From NCBI RefSeq assembly GCF_029893235.1, contig NZ_JARXWE010000008.1, positions 1 to 64,000 on the forward strand: a stretch of 64,000 nucleotides of DNA, written 5' to 3'. Shown here in pieces: positions 25,295 through 32,828 of the stretch. The DNA is from Dysgonomonas sp. PH5-45. GTDB lineage: Bacteria; Bacteroidota; Bacteroidia; Bacteroidales; Dysgonomonadaceae. The first letter of the stretch is position 1, and the number at the start of each line of letters is the position of its first letter. The position numbers were made by a program, and so were the translations under genes. A model generated the notes under the pieces. That model searched no databases, was not told the DNA's origin, and saw only the letters and a list, made by a program, of their open reading frames with translations.

Positions 25295-25340
25295 GTTACT
25301 TTTTCCCCCGCTCATTTTGAGAAGTCATGGAAAAAGTAAC
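25295..25340. terminator. Bidirectional stem-loop between convergent genes
   Basis: GTTACTTTTTCC (25295-25306) and GGAAAAAGTAAC (25329-25340) form a perfect 12-bp stem with a 22-nt loop. It lies between the kinase gene and the minus-strand DUF3873 gene, so it can stop transcripts from both sides. Confidence 0.6.
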
Positions 25341-25361
25341 GGGCGAAAAATCGCCTGCCAG

Positions 25362-25574
25362 TTACTCGTTTTTCTTTGAAAGCCATTCGTCCCGCTCTTT
25401 TCGGCATTGTTCCAATGATTTGGCAACCGTTGAAAACAGTTCTCCGTCCGTGTGGCGGTAGTCGTACTGGTAATATTCCGTACCTCTGAATGCTCCTGCA
25501 ATAAATGTTGTGTAATTTTCTTTGCCTTGCTCGCATACTGAGCAACCGTTTTTGTTGATTGAATTTGTTTTCAT
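25362..25574 (-). CDS. DUF3873 family protein
   Basis: 70 residues. The pattern TKNG/NKNGCSVCEQGKENY, YYQYDYRHTDGELFSTVAKSLEQCRKERDEW is typical of DUF3873, a small protein often found in Bacteroidota ICEs. Function is unknown. It is the last gene of the minus-strand set and starts 2 bp after its upstream neighbour's stop. A longer overlapping frame at 25312-25545 in another phase is not real. Confidence 0.8.
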   Translation of the reverse strand: MKTNSINKNGCSVCEQGKENYTTFIAGAFRGTEYYQYDYRHTDGELFSTVAKSLEQCRKERDEWLSKKNE

Positions 25575-25576
25575 TG

Positions 25577-26059
25577 CTACTTAGTTATGTGTTGATAATC
25601 TTTAATATAATCCTGTTTTTCAAGCCACTCTATTATGTTCTCCATATTGTATTCGGAGGTAATGATTGCCGTATCTCTCGAAAATTGAGTAAAACGGCTA
25701 CTTTCGTAGTTGTCTATCCACTCTTTGAGGTTTACCACTCCCCAAATGCTGTAATTCTGTGCGAACATTCGGTCAATCTCGGCTATCTCTTTCTTGAACT
25801 CGACCACGATAGTTTGATATTTGTCGTCAATGATTTCAAGGTGATACAATGAGCCGAACTCATCGTGTAGGCGTGCGGAACTCCAATCGCTTTTGTAGGT
25901 GTGATTACCCCATCTATGTGGGTTATCGAAACGCACTTTAACTTCTGCTGTGTACTCAGTTATCTTGATTTCTTCGATAACGCCTGTTACCATTAAGCCT
26001 GTAAAAATGCTCTTACAACGCTTGCCTATAATACTATCGTTTACTTCTGTTGTTCTCAT
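25577..26059 (-). CDS. Conserved ICE hypothetical protein
   Basis: 160 residues, no signal peptide or membrane helix. The first half looks beta-rich (ITGVIEEIKITEYTAEVKVRF) and the second half helical (EFKKEIAEIDRMFAQN, MENIIEWLEKQDYIKDY). I do not recognise the family. Its place between DUF3873 and PcfJ-like genes suggests an ICE housekeeping role. Confidence 0.65.
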   Translation of the reverse strand: MRTTEVNDSIIGKRCKSIFTGLMVTGVIEEIKITEYTAEVKVRFDNPHRWGNHTYKSDWSSARLHDEFGSLYHLEIIDDKYQTIVVEFKKEIAEIDRMFAQNYSIWGVVNLKEWIDNYESSRFTQFSRDTAIITSEYNMENIIEWLEKQDYIKDYQHITK

Positions 26060-26102
26060 GTCTATTTGAATTTTGTGGGCGGATTACTCCGCCCGATTAT
26101 TG

Positions 26103-27395
26103 TTATGCTGCCAATCGTTGTTCTATGAGTGGTATATTGTTATTTACAAGTGAAAGTATCTGATTATGATGTTCGGTGTTTTTGTTGCATAATCCCCTGC
26201 ATTGAATAACTTTCAGTTTGGAAATAGATACCTCTATGGTTTCAATGCGTTTGCCATCAATGGTTGCCGAAAGGATAAGGGAGTCTTCTTTGGTCGAATA
26301 ACTACCTACGCAATGGTGCATCGCCTGTCCCTCTGCTACTATCTCCTGTACGCTTTCAAGTACACGGATACTGATACGCCCATCGGAAAATATAAGTCCG
26401 AAAAACTTGGCTTTAATCGCCCTAAATTCGGCTTCTTTTTCAAGTTGCTTTTCCAATTCCGCTTGTGCATCGGCTTTGGCTTTCTTCAACATATATCGGT
26501 CATGCTCGGCTTTGAGGTCTGTCGGGCATACATATTTAGCATTATAGAGGTCTTTGCCAAAGAATCGGAGATTATCTATATAATCGCACCAAAGTGTTGC
26601 ATCGTTGATTTTGTAGCCATTTCGGATGCAGATGCGGACGGATTGCCAATACTTGTCGATATTCTTCCAACCGCTGTCCATGATACGCTTTAATAGCTTG
26701 GTGTATCCTGCTTTCATAAGCGTTTCGGCTCGGCTGTCAGTCAATAGGGTACGGAACAGGTCTAACGGCTTTTGTCCATATAATCCCTTTTTGTAGCCTG
26801 TTCTTTTCAGTTCGGGGATTAGTTTCATTCGGGGGTAAACCACGCCTGTAAATATTTTGTCATATACATTTATGTAAAACTTGTTATTGCTGTTCTCGCT
26901 ACGCAATTCCAAATCGGTATGGAATATCCACGCATCATAGTAGCAAGTACCCATTGTCTGACGGAGTTTTGCGAATGTGCAATGCTTTCCGTTGGGGGCA
27001 ATCCACCGTTGCATAACCTCTGAATAGTCGTATTTAGGCGTTTCCCCGACCTTTACCGAACAGAATAACATTACAGAGCGCAATACTTGATAACCTGCAT
27101 GAGCGGTTACTACTGTCATGTAGTAACGAGCGTTGAATGTCCGTTTCTTGGTAGTTTCTACCGTTAGTTTGGTGTTACAGTTCGGACAGTTACAGTCCGT
27201 TAATGTTGCAACCAAATATCCTGCTCCCTGCCACGAATGACCGCATTTAGTACAGGTTATCACTCCTTTATCAGTTCTGCGCCCGATATGGTCGATACCA
27301 TTTTCATAGCCCCACTCAATCTGCTCTTTCGTGAGTTTCGGTAGGGTTTTACTCGCTTCTACTACTTGTCTTTGGAATTTATTCTTCGCTTTCAT
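26103..27395 (-). CDS. PcfJ-like protein
   Basis: 430 residues from ATG 27395; an upstream GTG/TTG-type start would overlap the pcfK-like gene. Near the N-terminus is a zinc ribbon (CTKCGHSW and CNCPNCNTKL). The C-terminal segment VAEGQAMHHCVGSYSTKEDSLILS is the PcfJ hallmark. PcfJ and PcfK were named from the enterococcal plasmid pCF10; here, as in other Bacteroidota elements, they form a pair. A role in conjugation or plasmid upkeep is assumed but not known. Confidence 0.82.
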   Translation of the reverse strand: MKAKNKFQRQVVEASKTLPKLTKEQIEWGYENGIDHIGRRTDKGVITCTKCGHSWQGAGYLVATLTDCNCPNCNTKLTVETTKKRTFNARYYMTVVTAHAGYQVLRSVMLFCSVKVGETPKYDYSEVMQRWIAPNGKHCTFAKLRQTMGTCYYDAWIFHTDLELRSENSNNKFYINVYDKIFTGVVYPRMKLIPELKRTGYKKGLYGQKPLDLFRTLLTDSRAETLMKAGYTKLLKRIMDSGWKNIDKYWQSVRICIRNGYKINDATLWCDYIDNLRFFGKDLYNAKYVCPTDLKAEHDRYMLKKAKADAQAELEKQLEKEAEFRAIKAKFFGLIFSDGRISIRVLESVQEIVAEGQAMHHCVGSYSTKEDSLILSATIDGKRIETIEVSISKLKVIQCRGLCNKNTEHHNQILSLVNNNIPLIEQRLAA

Positions 27396-27405
27396 AGGAT
27401 AATGC

Positions 27406-27816
27406 TTAAAAATCAAACAAAGATGGTTGGGGATTTAATACTACTTTCTTGCTCTTTTTGACAGGCTGTGTTATCTTCCTGTATGCTTCGTCCTGTGCCT
27501 TTTGTATAGCATCTCGGCGAGCCTGTTCCTTTTCTTCTTCAGTCAGTTCTACTACATGATTTACTACTACATGGGCGTTTATTTGCTTACCGATTTCGAT
27601 ATTATCTTCATCGTAATAGTGTACCGCCATTGAATAGATTTCATCGTCTGCAAAACCATTGCAACCGCTTTTCTGTACAGTATTGAGAATATAGGTAACA
27701 CAATCGTCAATATTCTTTTCGGGTTTGCTATATTGGAATGAGAACAATACATCTGTTTCGGCTCTCTTATCTAAGTATGCCTTAATTGTATTTTTGAAAT
27801 GATTTGATGCTTTCAT
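27406..27816 (-). CDS. PcfK-like protein
   Basis: 136 residues, soluble, with the family pattern FKNTIKAYLDKRAETDVLF and YILNTVQKSGCNGFADDEIYSMAVHYYDED. It lies directly upstream of the PcfJ-like gene, the usual pairing. The C-terminus is lysine-rich and ends in a short hydrophobic tail (PSLFDF), which resembles clamp- or partner-binding tails. Confidence 0.82.
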   Translation of the reverse strand: MKASNHFKNTIKAYLDKRAETDVLFSFQYSKPEKNIDDCVTYILNTVQKSGCNGFADDEIYSMAVHYYDEDNIEIGKQINAHVVVNHVVELTEEEKEQARRDAIQKAQDEAYRKITQPVKKSKKVVLNPQPSLFDF

Positions 27817-27862
27817 ACTTTTGGGTGTTGTGGGGCAGAAAGGCTCTGCTCCGTGTTACTAC

Positions 27863-28858
27863 TTAATCCAATCCGAAATAATAGGCTAAACGTTGCTCTT
27901 GTGATTTAGGAAAAATCCAACCTGCCAACTTCTTACCATTGAACGTCAATCGACTGTTAAAGCGTCCGCCCATTGCTTTGAGTTCGTCTTTTATGGCTCT
28001 CGTTTCTCCGAATACCGCTACCGCTTTGGCTGAATATTCTACCAATGTGCAACCGCTATTAGTTTCTGTTGTGGAATTACTATTCTTTGGTGTTGTGTCA
28101 GACTTGCTGATATGTATGTTATCTTCGTTCCCTGCGGTGTAGGCAAAATCCTCTATCGTGCGTTCACGGTTATATACAGGCTCTTTTTCAATTATCCAAC
28201 CGCTATACTTGCTTTTTCCCAAGTAATAACCATCGCCCATGCTGTACTTTTCCCTGTGTTCATAATCCTCGTTAAACTCGGCTAAATAGACAGTTTCCTC
28301 AAAATTGGATGCGTGTTTACGCATTTCGGAAAACAAGTCCCTTTTGTGCTTTGAAAAACCTATGATAACCGTCCGCTGTGTACTATATGAGTAATAGTCG
28401 GTATAGCTGTCGCTCTCGTTTTGTCTTAACCGTGCCACGATAACCGCCTGTGCATCTTCGGGAAATATTTCGGCAAAGCGTTTGCGCCCGATTTCCTTAA
28501 CCTGCTCTACTCTGATTTTTTCCTGCTCGGCTTCGGCTTCCTCTGCTTTTTTCTGTTGTTGTGCTTGCTGAAGAAGCATTGTAACCTCGAAACTGTCCAT
28601 GAATTCAGGGTTCTCGCTATCATAGTAATAACCAATACCGAATTTTTCTTTCAAAGGTCTGATAATGTCTGCCGTCTGAAATTCTTTTGTACGCAGGTTA
28701 ATCAACTTGTAAGCAATGCCCCAATCGTTTTTGCGGATTTCATAGACTACATACCTGTCATAACTGTAACCCTCCATTTGGATTATTTGATTAACCTCTA
28801 CCACTTGTTTGGCTCTGTCAATTTCCTTATTTGCTCCTAATAAAAATACTTTGCTCAT
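27863..28858 (-). CDS. Conserved ICE protein with coiled-coil and C-terminal repeat-type domain
   Basis: 331 residues. A first domain (about 1-95) is followed by a glutamine/glutamate-rich coiled coil (QQAQQQKKAEEAEAEQEK) and a central domain to residue 240. The last 60 residues (YSAKAVAVFGETRAIKDELKAMGGRFNSRL, GWIFPKSQEQRL) form a module often seen at the ends of proteins in Bacteroidota mobile elements. Function is not known. It is the first gene of the group that ends with DUF3873. Confidence 0.65.
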   Translation of the reverse strand: MSKVFLLGANKEIDRAKQVVEVNQIIQMEGYSYDRYVVYEIRKNDWGIAYKLINLRTKEFQTADIIRPLKEKFGIGYYYDSENPEFMDSFEVTMLLQQAQQQKKAEEAEAEQEKIRVEQVKEIGRKRFAEIFPEDAQAVIVARLRQNESDSYTDYYSYSTQRTVIIGFSKHKRDLFSEMRKHASNFEETVYLAEFNEDYEHREKYSMGDGYYLGKSKYSGWIIEKEPVYNRERTIEDFAYTAGNEDNIHISKSDTTPKNSNSTTETNSGCTLVEYSAKAVAVFGETRAIKDELKAMGGRFNSRLTFNGKKLAGWIFPKSQEQRLAYYFGLD

Positions 28859-28877
28859 AACTCTAAATTTTAAGGGA

Positions 28878-29108
28878 TTATAAAAAGGAGAAAAGAATGA
28901 GAATAAACAGGATTATAGCACCTAAACCTACGAAGAAGGAGAGGATACCCCGAATAACAGGAAGAAAGAGATACAAGCCCACTAAAGCCCAAATAAACCC
29001 TGTTCCCCACACGGAGCAACCCAAAGCCACGAAAACGATTTTCACAACCAATTTTATGCTAATTGGAAGGTTACTACCTTGTTTCCTATTTTTTGCTATA
29101 CTTCTCAT
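28878..29108 (-). CDS. Small two-helix membrane protein
   Basis: 76 residues from ATG 29108. The frame extends upstream but those residues look non-coding. A basic N-terminus precedes three hydrophobic stretches (IKLVVKIVFVALGCSVW, TGFIWALVGLYLFLPVI, GILSFFVGLGAIILFILIL), so it spans the membrane two or three times. No family is recognised. Confidence 0.55.
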   Translation of the reverse strand: MRSIAKNRKQGSNLPISIKLVVKIVFVALGCSVWGTGFIWALVGLYLFLPVIRGILSFFVGLGAIILFILILFSFL

Positions 29109-29508
29109 AATTTCTGACTTTTTTTTTATGCCGTATCGGAGCCGGTGTACTGACCTTATGTTTCGGATACGTGAAAAGGTCGGCTGAATCCGCCGAAGAC
29201 AAATTTTGGGTGAATAAATACGCTCGCCCGTAGGGAAAGAGGAAGATTTTTCAGGCAACAATTTGGCGACAGGATTAGCCGAAATACCTTTGTATCCTGA
29301 ACACCGGGTCAAAAAGTACCCGGTTTGATACTCGCTAATGAGGAAGAAATTATACCGGAGAGAAGTGTAGTAAAAAGAAATTTGGTCGAATACATTGCGT
29401 TTGTTATTATGAACGCAGCACTTTCCCGGAGATAGGGAAAGCGATCAACATAAAAAAAGCCTGCTTCATGTTTCAGAAACAGGCTTCGTTATATTTGAAC
29501 AATGTATG
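29109..29508. other. Gene-free stretch within the ICE
   Basis: 400 bp without a convincing gene. It has a perfect 7-bp inverted repeat ACCGGGT/ACCCGGT at 29303-29324 (8-nt loop) and the terminator of the next gene at 29457-29486. The frame at 29109-29312 upstream of the small membrane protein has no sign of being coding. Confidence 0.4.
29457..29486 (-). terminator. Terminator of the lipoprotein gene
   Basis: On the minus strand AAGCCTG...CAGGCTT forms a 7-bp stem, with further pairing inside (GTTT/AAAC), followed by TTTTTTT. It lies 22 bp past the stop of the gene at 29509-30042. Confidence 0.8.
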
Positions 29509-30042
29509 TTATTTAGCTTTTTTCTTACCGTAGCATTTACTTCCGTCAGGAGATAAATAGAAATCAAATGTTTCTTCAACGGCTGTTCTGCCTGGAGGAA
29601 CAAGAGAATATTTACAACGGACAATAACAGCAAGAACGCCATTGGCATTCTGGCTGTCATATCCCCGCAGATTATCGGGCGTAAGATTTTTAAGAGAATC
29701 AATGGTGTTGCTAATTCCCAAAATGTCAGCATTATACTTGTCAATATCGCTCTGCTTTTTTGCTTTAGCTAATAGTGTCTCACTCATTTTCTTTGCCAAC
29801 TCGACACGTTTTATTATAAGCTCTTTATCTTTTCTAAACTCGTCAGTAAGATAAGCAATACTGTCGGCAACTGTAACAGTACCATGTTCATTCATCTCAA
29901 CAATTTTGAAGTTGAGATTTTCTTTTGTGTCGCTACCTTTTAGCAGATAGCCAGTAATGGTTTCTTCATAATTGTTCTTTGAAGAGTTTGAACCGCAGGA
30001 AACCATAAAAATTGCGATTAAAAGATAGATTACATTTTTCAT
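29509..30042 (-). CDS. Predicted lipoprotein
   Basis: 177 residues with a lipoprotein signal peptide (MKNVIYLLIAIFMVSC-GSN). The middle is helical (DKELIIKRVELAKKMSETLLAKAKKQSDIDKY). No known domain is seen. It has its own terminator and may be membrane-anchored cargo, such as an exclusion protein or a small-molecule binder; this is speculation. Confidence 0.6.
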   Translation of the reverse strand: MKNVIYLLIAIFMVSCGSNSSKNNYEETITGYLLKGSDTKENLNFKIVEMNEHGTVTVADSIAYLTDEFRKDKELIIKRVELAKKMSETLLAKAKKQSDIDKYNADILGISNTIDSLKNLTPDNLRGYDSQNANGVLAVIVRCKYSLVPPGRTAVEETFDFYLSPDGSKCYGKKKAK

Positions 30043-30071
30043 GACTATATTTCTGTTTATAAGAGTTTGAA

Positions 30072-30491
30072 TTAATTTAATGTTATCGCCGGGAGTTTTG
30101 ACGATAAATTATATACAATCAGAACTTCCGTTTCTCTTTTGGGCTTCGTCCGAATATATTCGGTTAATGCTTTCATAACCCATTCCCTGAACGCTTGCGC
30201 TTCAAATGAAGCTATTCGATAACTAACGAAAATCAATGCTTCTAAATTATAGAATGTCATTTCGCACTGGCGACCGTTATGCTCGTATTTGTGTATTCGG
30301 ATTACGTTTTCTTCTCGCAATAAGCCTGATTTGAATATTGACCGCAGGTTATTACCGACCGAGCTCACAAATACATTGAATAAATCAGCTATCTCATGCT
30401 TTGTCATCCACAGGGTGCAATTTACAAGTTTCGCTTCAACAATTAGCTGACTTTCACTATTTTCTTTGATTTTGATATATCCTCGTTCCAT
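30072..30491 (-). CDS. RhuM-like protein
   Basis: 139 residues from ATG 30491. The pattern CTLWMTKHEIADLFNVFVSSVGNNLRSIFKSG and MTFYNLEALIFVSYRIASFEAQAFREWVMKAL matches the N-terminal region of the RhuM virulence/DNA-binding family. It is shorter than full RhuM proteins (about 330 residues), so it is a short form or a truncation. It starts 8 bp after the ORF6N gene's stop. Confidence 0.68.
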   Translation of the reverse strand: MERGYIKIKENSESQLIVEAKLVNCTLWMTKHEIADLFNVFVSSVGNNLRSIFKSGLLREENVIRIHKYEHNGRQCEMTFYNLEALIFVSYRIASFEAQAFREWVMKALTEYIRTKPKRETEVLIVYNLSSKLPAITLN

Positions 30492-30498
30492 AATTGTA

Positions 30499-31008
30499 TT
30501 ATTCCTCATCTTGTTGAACATTAAAACCAATGCGCTTACGGGGCTTGTTTTCCTGTTCCTTTTGCGAAGCAAGTTCCGTAAGAGCCTGATAAATATCGCT
30601 GAACTGCATATTGGTTTCGATCATAAACATTTCAAGTTTCTGATTGAGTTCTGCATAACCCAAAGCATACTGACGAAGTGCGATAAATGCCCTTACTATC
30701 TGAATATTCATATCGATCGCTTTTTTACTGTTGAGCAATCCGGCAAGCATCGCTATACCGTGTTCAGTAAAGGCATAGGGCAATTTACGAGTACCACCCC
30801 AACTTGATGTTCCATTTTGGAATATCAAGTCAAATTCTTCATTATTCAGTTGAAACATAAAATCGGAAGGAAACCTGTCAAGGTTTCGCTTTACCGCCTT
30901 ATTCAGATTAGAAGTGGTTACTTCGTAGAGTTCTGCTAAATCTTTGTCGAGGATCACACGTAAGCCTCGAATCTGATAAATTTTACTTTGAATAACTTGT
31001 AGTTCCAT
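30499..31008 (-). CDS. ORF6N-domain DNA-binding protein
   Basis: 169 residues. The N-terminal ORF6N/KilA-N-related domain is clear: IYQIRGLRVILDKDLAELYEVTTSNLNKAVKRN, LPYAFTEHGIAMLAGLLNS. The C-terminus is helical and basic. Such proteins are regulators spread by phages and ICEs. It lies 11 bp after the integrase gene on the same strand, so it is probably co-transcribed with it and could affect integration or excision. Confidence 0.8.
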   Translation of the reverse strand: MELQVIQSKIYQIRGLRVILDKDLAELYEVTTSNLNKAVKRNLDRFPSDFMFQLNNEEFDLIFQNGTSSWGGTRKLPYAFTEHGIAMLAGLLNSKKAIDMNIQIVRAFIALRQYALGYAELNQKLEMFMIETNMQFSDIYQALTELASQKEQENKPRKRIGFNVQQDEE

Positions 31009-31019
31009 GATACTCTAAT

Positions 31020-32261
31020 TTATTGATTTACTGTATTTATCTCCTCATACATTTTCTCTGCACCCTTCATTTTTTTAGCCAAGACTTTCATGTCCTCGCT
31101 AATTTTAGAGTTTGTTATTCGGGCATAAATCTGAGTGGTTGAAATATTTGTATGACCAAGCATTTTACTAACCGTCTCAATAGGAACGCCTTTGGCCAGA
31201 GTCGTTGTCGTGGCGAACGTGTGGCGGGCAAGGTGAAATGTCAAATTCTTTTCAATGCCACATAAATCGGCGATTTCCTTCAGGTAAGAATTTGTCTTTT
31301 GGTTGCTCAAAACTGGGAGTAATTGTCCGTTCTTTAGTTTGCCTCTATACTTTTTCAATATCATTGATGGAATTTTCAAGAGAGGTACATTAACTGTTGT
31401 ACTTGTCTTTTGGCGTTTAGTCATAATCCATAGAGAGCCATCAAACGATTTACGGATATTTTCTTCTTTGAGATTCTTTACATCTATATAAGCAAGTCCG
31501 GTGTAGCAGCTAAAAATGAAGATATCCCGTACATGTTCAAGTCTTTCGGAAGTCATATTCTTCTTTATGATTTCGTGAAGTTCATCTTCTGTTAGATATC
31601 CGCGATCAACTCTCTTTATCCGAATTTTATAGTTTGCAAACGGATCGCCAACAATCCATCCATTGTTTCGGGCTATAATTACAATTCGTTTAAAGAACTG
31701 CATAAATTTCGCCGTCGTGTTTTCGTTGCATCTACAATCAACCCGAAGATACGTTTCAAAGCCTGTAATGAAACTATGATTGATTTCCCTGAGACTAATA
31801 TCAGAAACCCGATGACGAGTTTCCAGATAATCTTTCAATCGGTTGTATGTTCGTTCGTATTTTTCCAAAGTAGCTTTGGTCTTACCTATACCGACCATCT
31901 TTTTTACTTCGACATTGTGTTCGGCAAAAACGGTCAGTAAGGTTTGTTGCTCGGTAGTGTAACCAAGAAAAATATTACGGATCTTCTCTCCGGTAACATG
32001 CTCTTTTTTCTCGACATCATAATAAGTGGTTGTGAGGGAAGTTCGGATATCATTCAACAGATGATTTAGCCTTAGGATAGTCGTTGATTTTCCTTTTCCT
32101 CTTCCGGCATTTGTGTCCCATAATTCAGGCTCAATTTCCAGTTTAGAACTGAATTGTGTCCTTGTTCCGTTAATGGAAAGGCGTACCATAATGGTGCATT
32201 TTCCATTCTTGTTTACTTGATTTTTCTTGATGTAGAAAAGAATCTTAAATGAACTACTCAT
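31020..32261 (-). CDS. ICE tyrosine recombinase (integrase)
   Basis: 413 residues of the IntDOT-like phage integrase family with H343-x-x-R346, H370 and Y379 (HLARHTF, GHTNISTTQIY). As in the two enzymes of the nested element, the first arginine motif is changed (TGLAYIDV). It lies at the right end of the ICE beside the tRNA-Ser gene, pointing inward. It is the best candidate for integration and excision of the whole ICE. Confidence 0.9.
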   Translation of the reverse strand: MSSSFKILFYIKKNQVNKNGKCTIMVRLSINGTRTQFSSKLEIEPELWDTNAGRGKGKSTTILRLNHLLNDIRTSLTTTYYDVEKKEHVTGEKIRNIFLGYTTEQQTLLTVFAEHNVEVKKMVGIGKTKATLEKYERTYNRLKDYLETRHRVSDISLREINHSFITGFETYLRVDCRCNENTTAKFMQFFKRIVIIARNNGWIVGDPFANYKIRIKRVDRGYLTEDELHEIIKKNMTSERLEHVRDIFIFSCYTGLAYIDVKNLKEENIRKSFDGSLWIMTKRQKTSTTVNVPLLKIPSMILKKYRGKLKNGQLLPVLSNQKTNSYLKEIADLCGIEKNLTFHLARHTFATTTTLAKGVPIETVSKMLGHTNISTTQIYARITNSKISEDMKVLAKKMKGAEKMYEEINTVNQ

Positions 32262-32547
32262 AATTTTTTAATTTTTGCACCTAAATCTCATCGAGACAAA
32301 GGTAGGGTGAATAATAAAATTACAAGCTGTTGAATCGCGGACAATATGCGACAGTTCAAGGACTTATGCGGAAATTGGTTACTATTTTTTCGACCTGATT
32401 TTGAGTAACCTTTTAGTAACCCGACGGTGTCTATTTTTGTCCTTTTCGGGTCTTTCAGGTGACTTAGTTATAAAAGAAAAAGTCCTGTAAAACCTTGATT
32501 TTACAGGACTTGTCTCCTTTTGTCTGTTAGAAGTCTTTGCTTCTCAG
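32262..32547. other. ICE right-end region between integrase and tRNA-Ser
   Basis: 286 bp with no gene. It contains GGTTACT at 32377-32383 facing two direct AGTAACC copies at 32404-32410 and 32415-32421, likely recombinase arm sites, and a terminator at 32480-32511. The ICE/chromosome border lies here or inside the tRNA 3' end. Confidence 0.5.
32480..32511 (-). terminator. Terminator downstream of tRNA-Ser
   Basis: AAGTCCTGTAAAA and TTTTACAGGACTT form a perfect 13-bp stem with a 6-nt loop. On the minus strand it is followed by TTTTCTTTTAT, so it would end the tRNA-Ser transcript. Confidence 0.75.
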
Positions 32548-32632
32548 CGGAGAGAGAGGGATTCGAACCCCCGGAAGCTCGCACTTCAACGGTTTTCAAG
32601 ACCGCCGCAATCGACCACTCTGCCATCTCTCC
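32548..32632 (-). tRNA. tRNA-Ser (anticodon TGA)
   Basis: 85-nt gene. The acceptor stem GGAGAGA pairs with TCTCTCC, the T-arm reads GGTTCGAATCC, and the long variable arm and anticodon loop CTTGAAA with TGA mark it as serine. The 3' CCA is not encoded. Its 3' end faces the ICE integrase, the usual layout for tRNA-targeted integration. Confidence 0.95.
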
Positions 32633-32674
32633 AATGTTATTGCTAACATTAGTGCTTTTCTTTCAAAAGCGTTG

Positions 32675-32704
32675 CAAAGATAAAGATATATTTTAAAATC
32701 ACAA
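32675..32704 (-). promoter_or_regulatory. Promoter of tRNA-Ser
   Basis: On the minus strand TTG (32704-32702), a 19-bp spacer and TATCTTTG (32682-32675) match the Bacteroidota consensus. It lies about 43 bp before the tRNA 5' end. Confidence 0.65.
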
Positions 32705-32828
32705 TATTGTTTTCCCGAATTTTACGATAAAAATTTCATTATATTTTCGGCTTAAATATTATATGTATGATTTTCAGTAAGTAATAAAAAGCACATTGTT
32801 TTAAATAGGTCTTGATAAATAAAAGTTT

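Larger units (their letters stand above)
1..32547. mobile_element. Right-hand part of an integrative conjugative element (left end outside window)
   Basis: The stretch holds a Bacteroides-type conjugation operon (traE to traR positions) on the plus strand, ICE-conserved minus-strand genes (DUF3873, PcfJ-like, PcfK-like) and a tyrosine recombinase at 31020-32261. It ends beside the 3' end of a tRNA-Ser gene. Gene order matches CTnDOT-type elements, though no traP primase lies between traO and traQ. The left end, coupling protein, relaxase and oriT of the ICE must lie left of position 1. The exact right boundary is not proven: it lies between the integrase start and the tRNA 3' end. Confidence 0.85.

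Noticed and set aside
25312-25545. 77-codon minus-strand frame overlapping the DUF3873 gene
   Set aside because: It is in another phase of a gene with a clear family pattern and contains no domain.
28878-29312. Longer 144-residue version of the small membrane protein
   Set aside because: The extra N-terminal residues are rich in Arg, Ser and Pro without structure, and ATG 29108 gives a normal membrane protein start.
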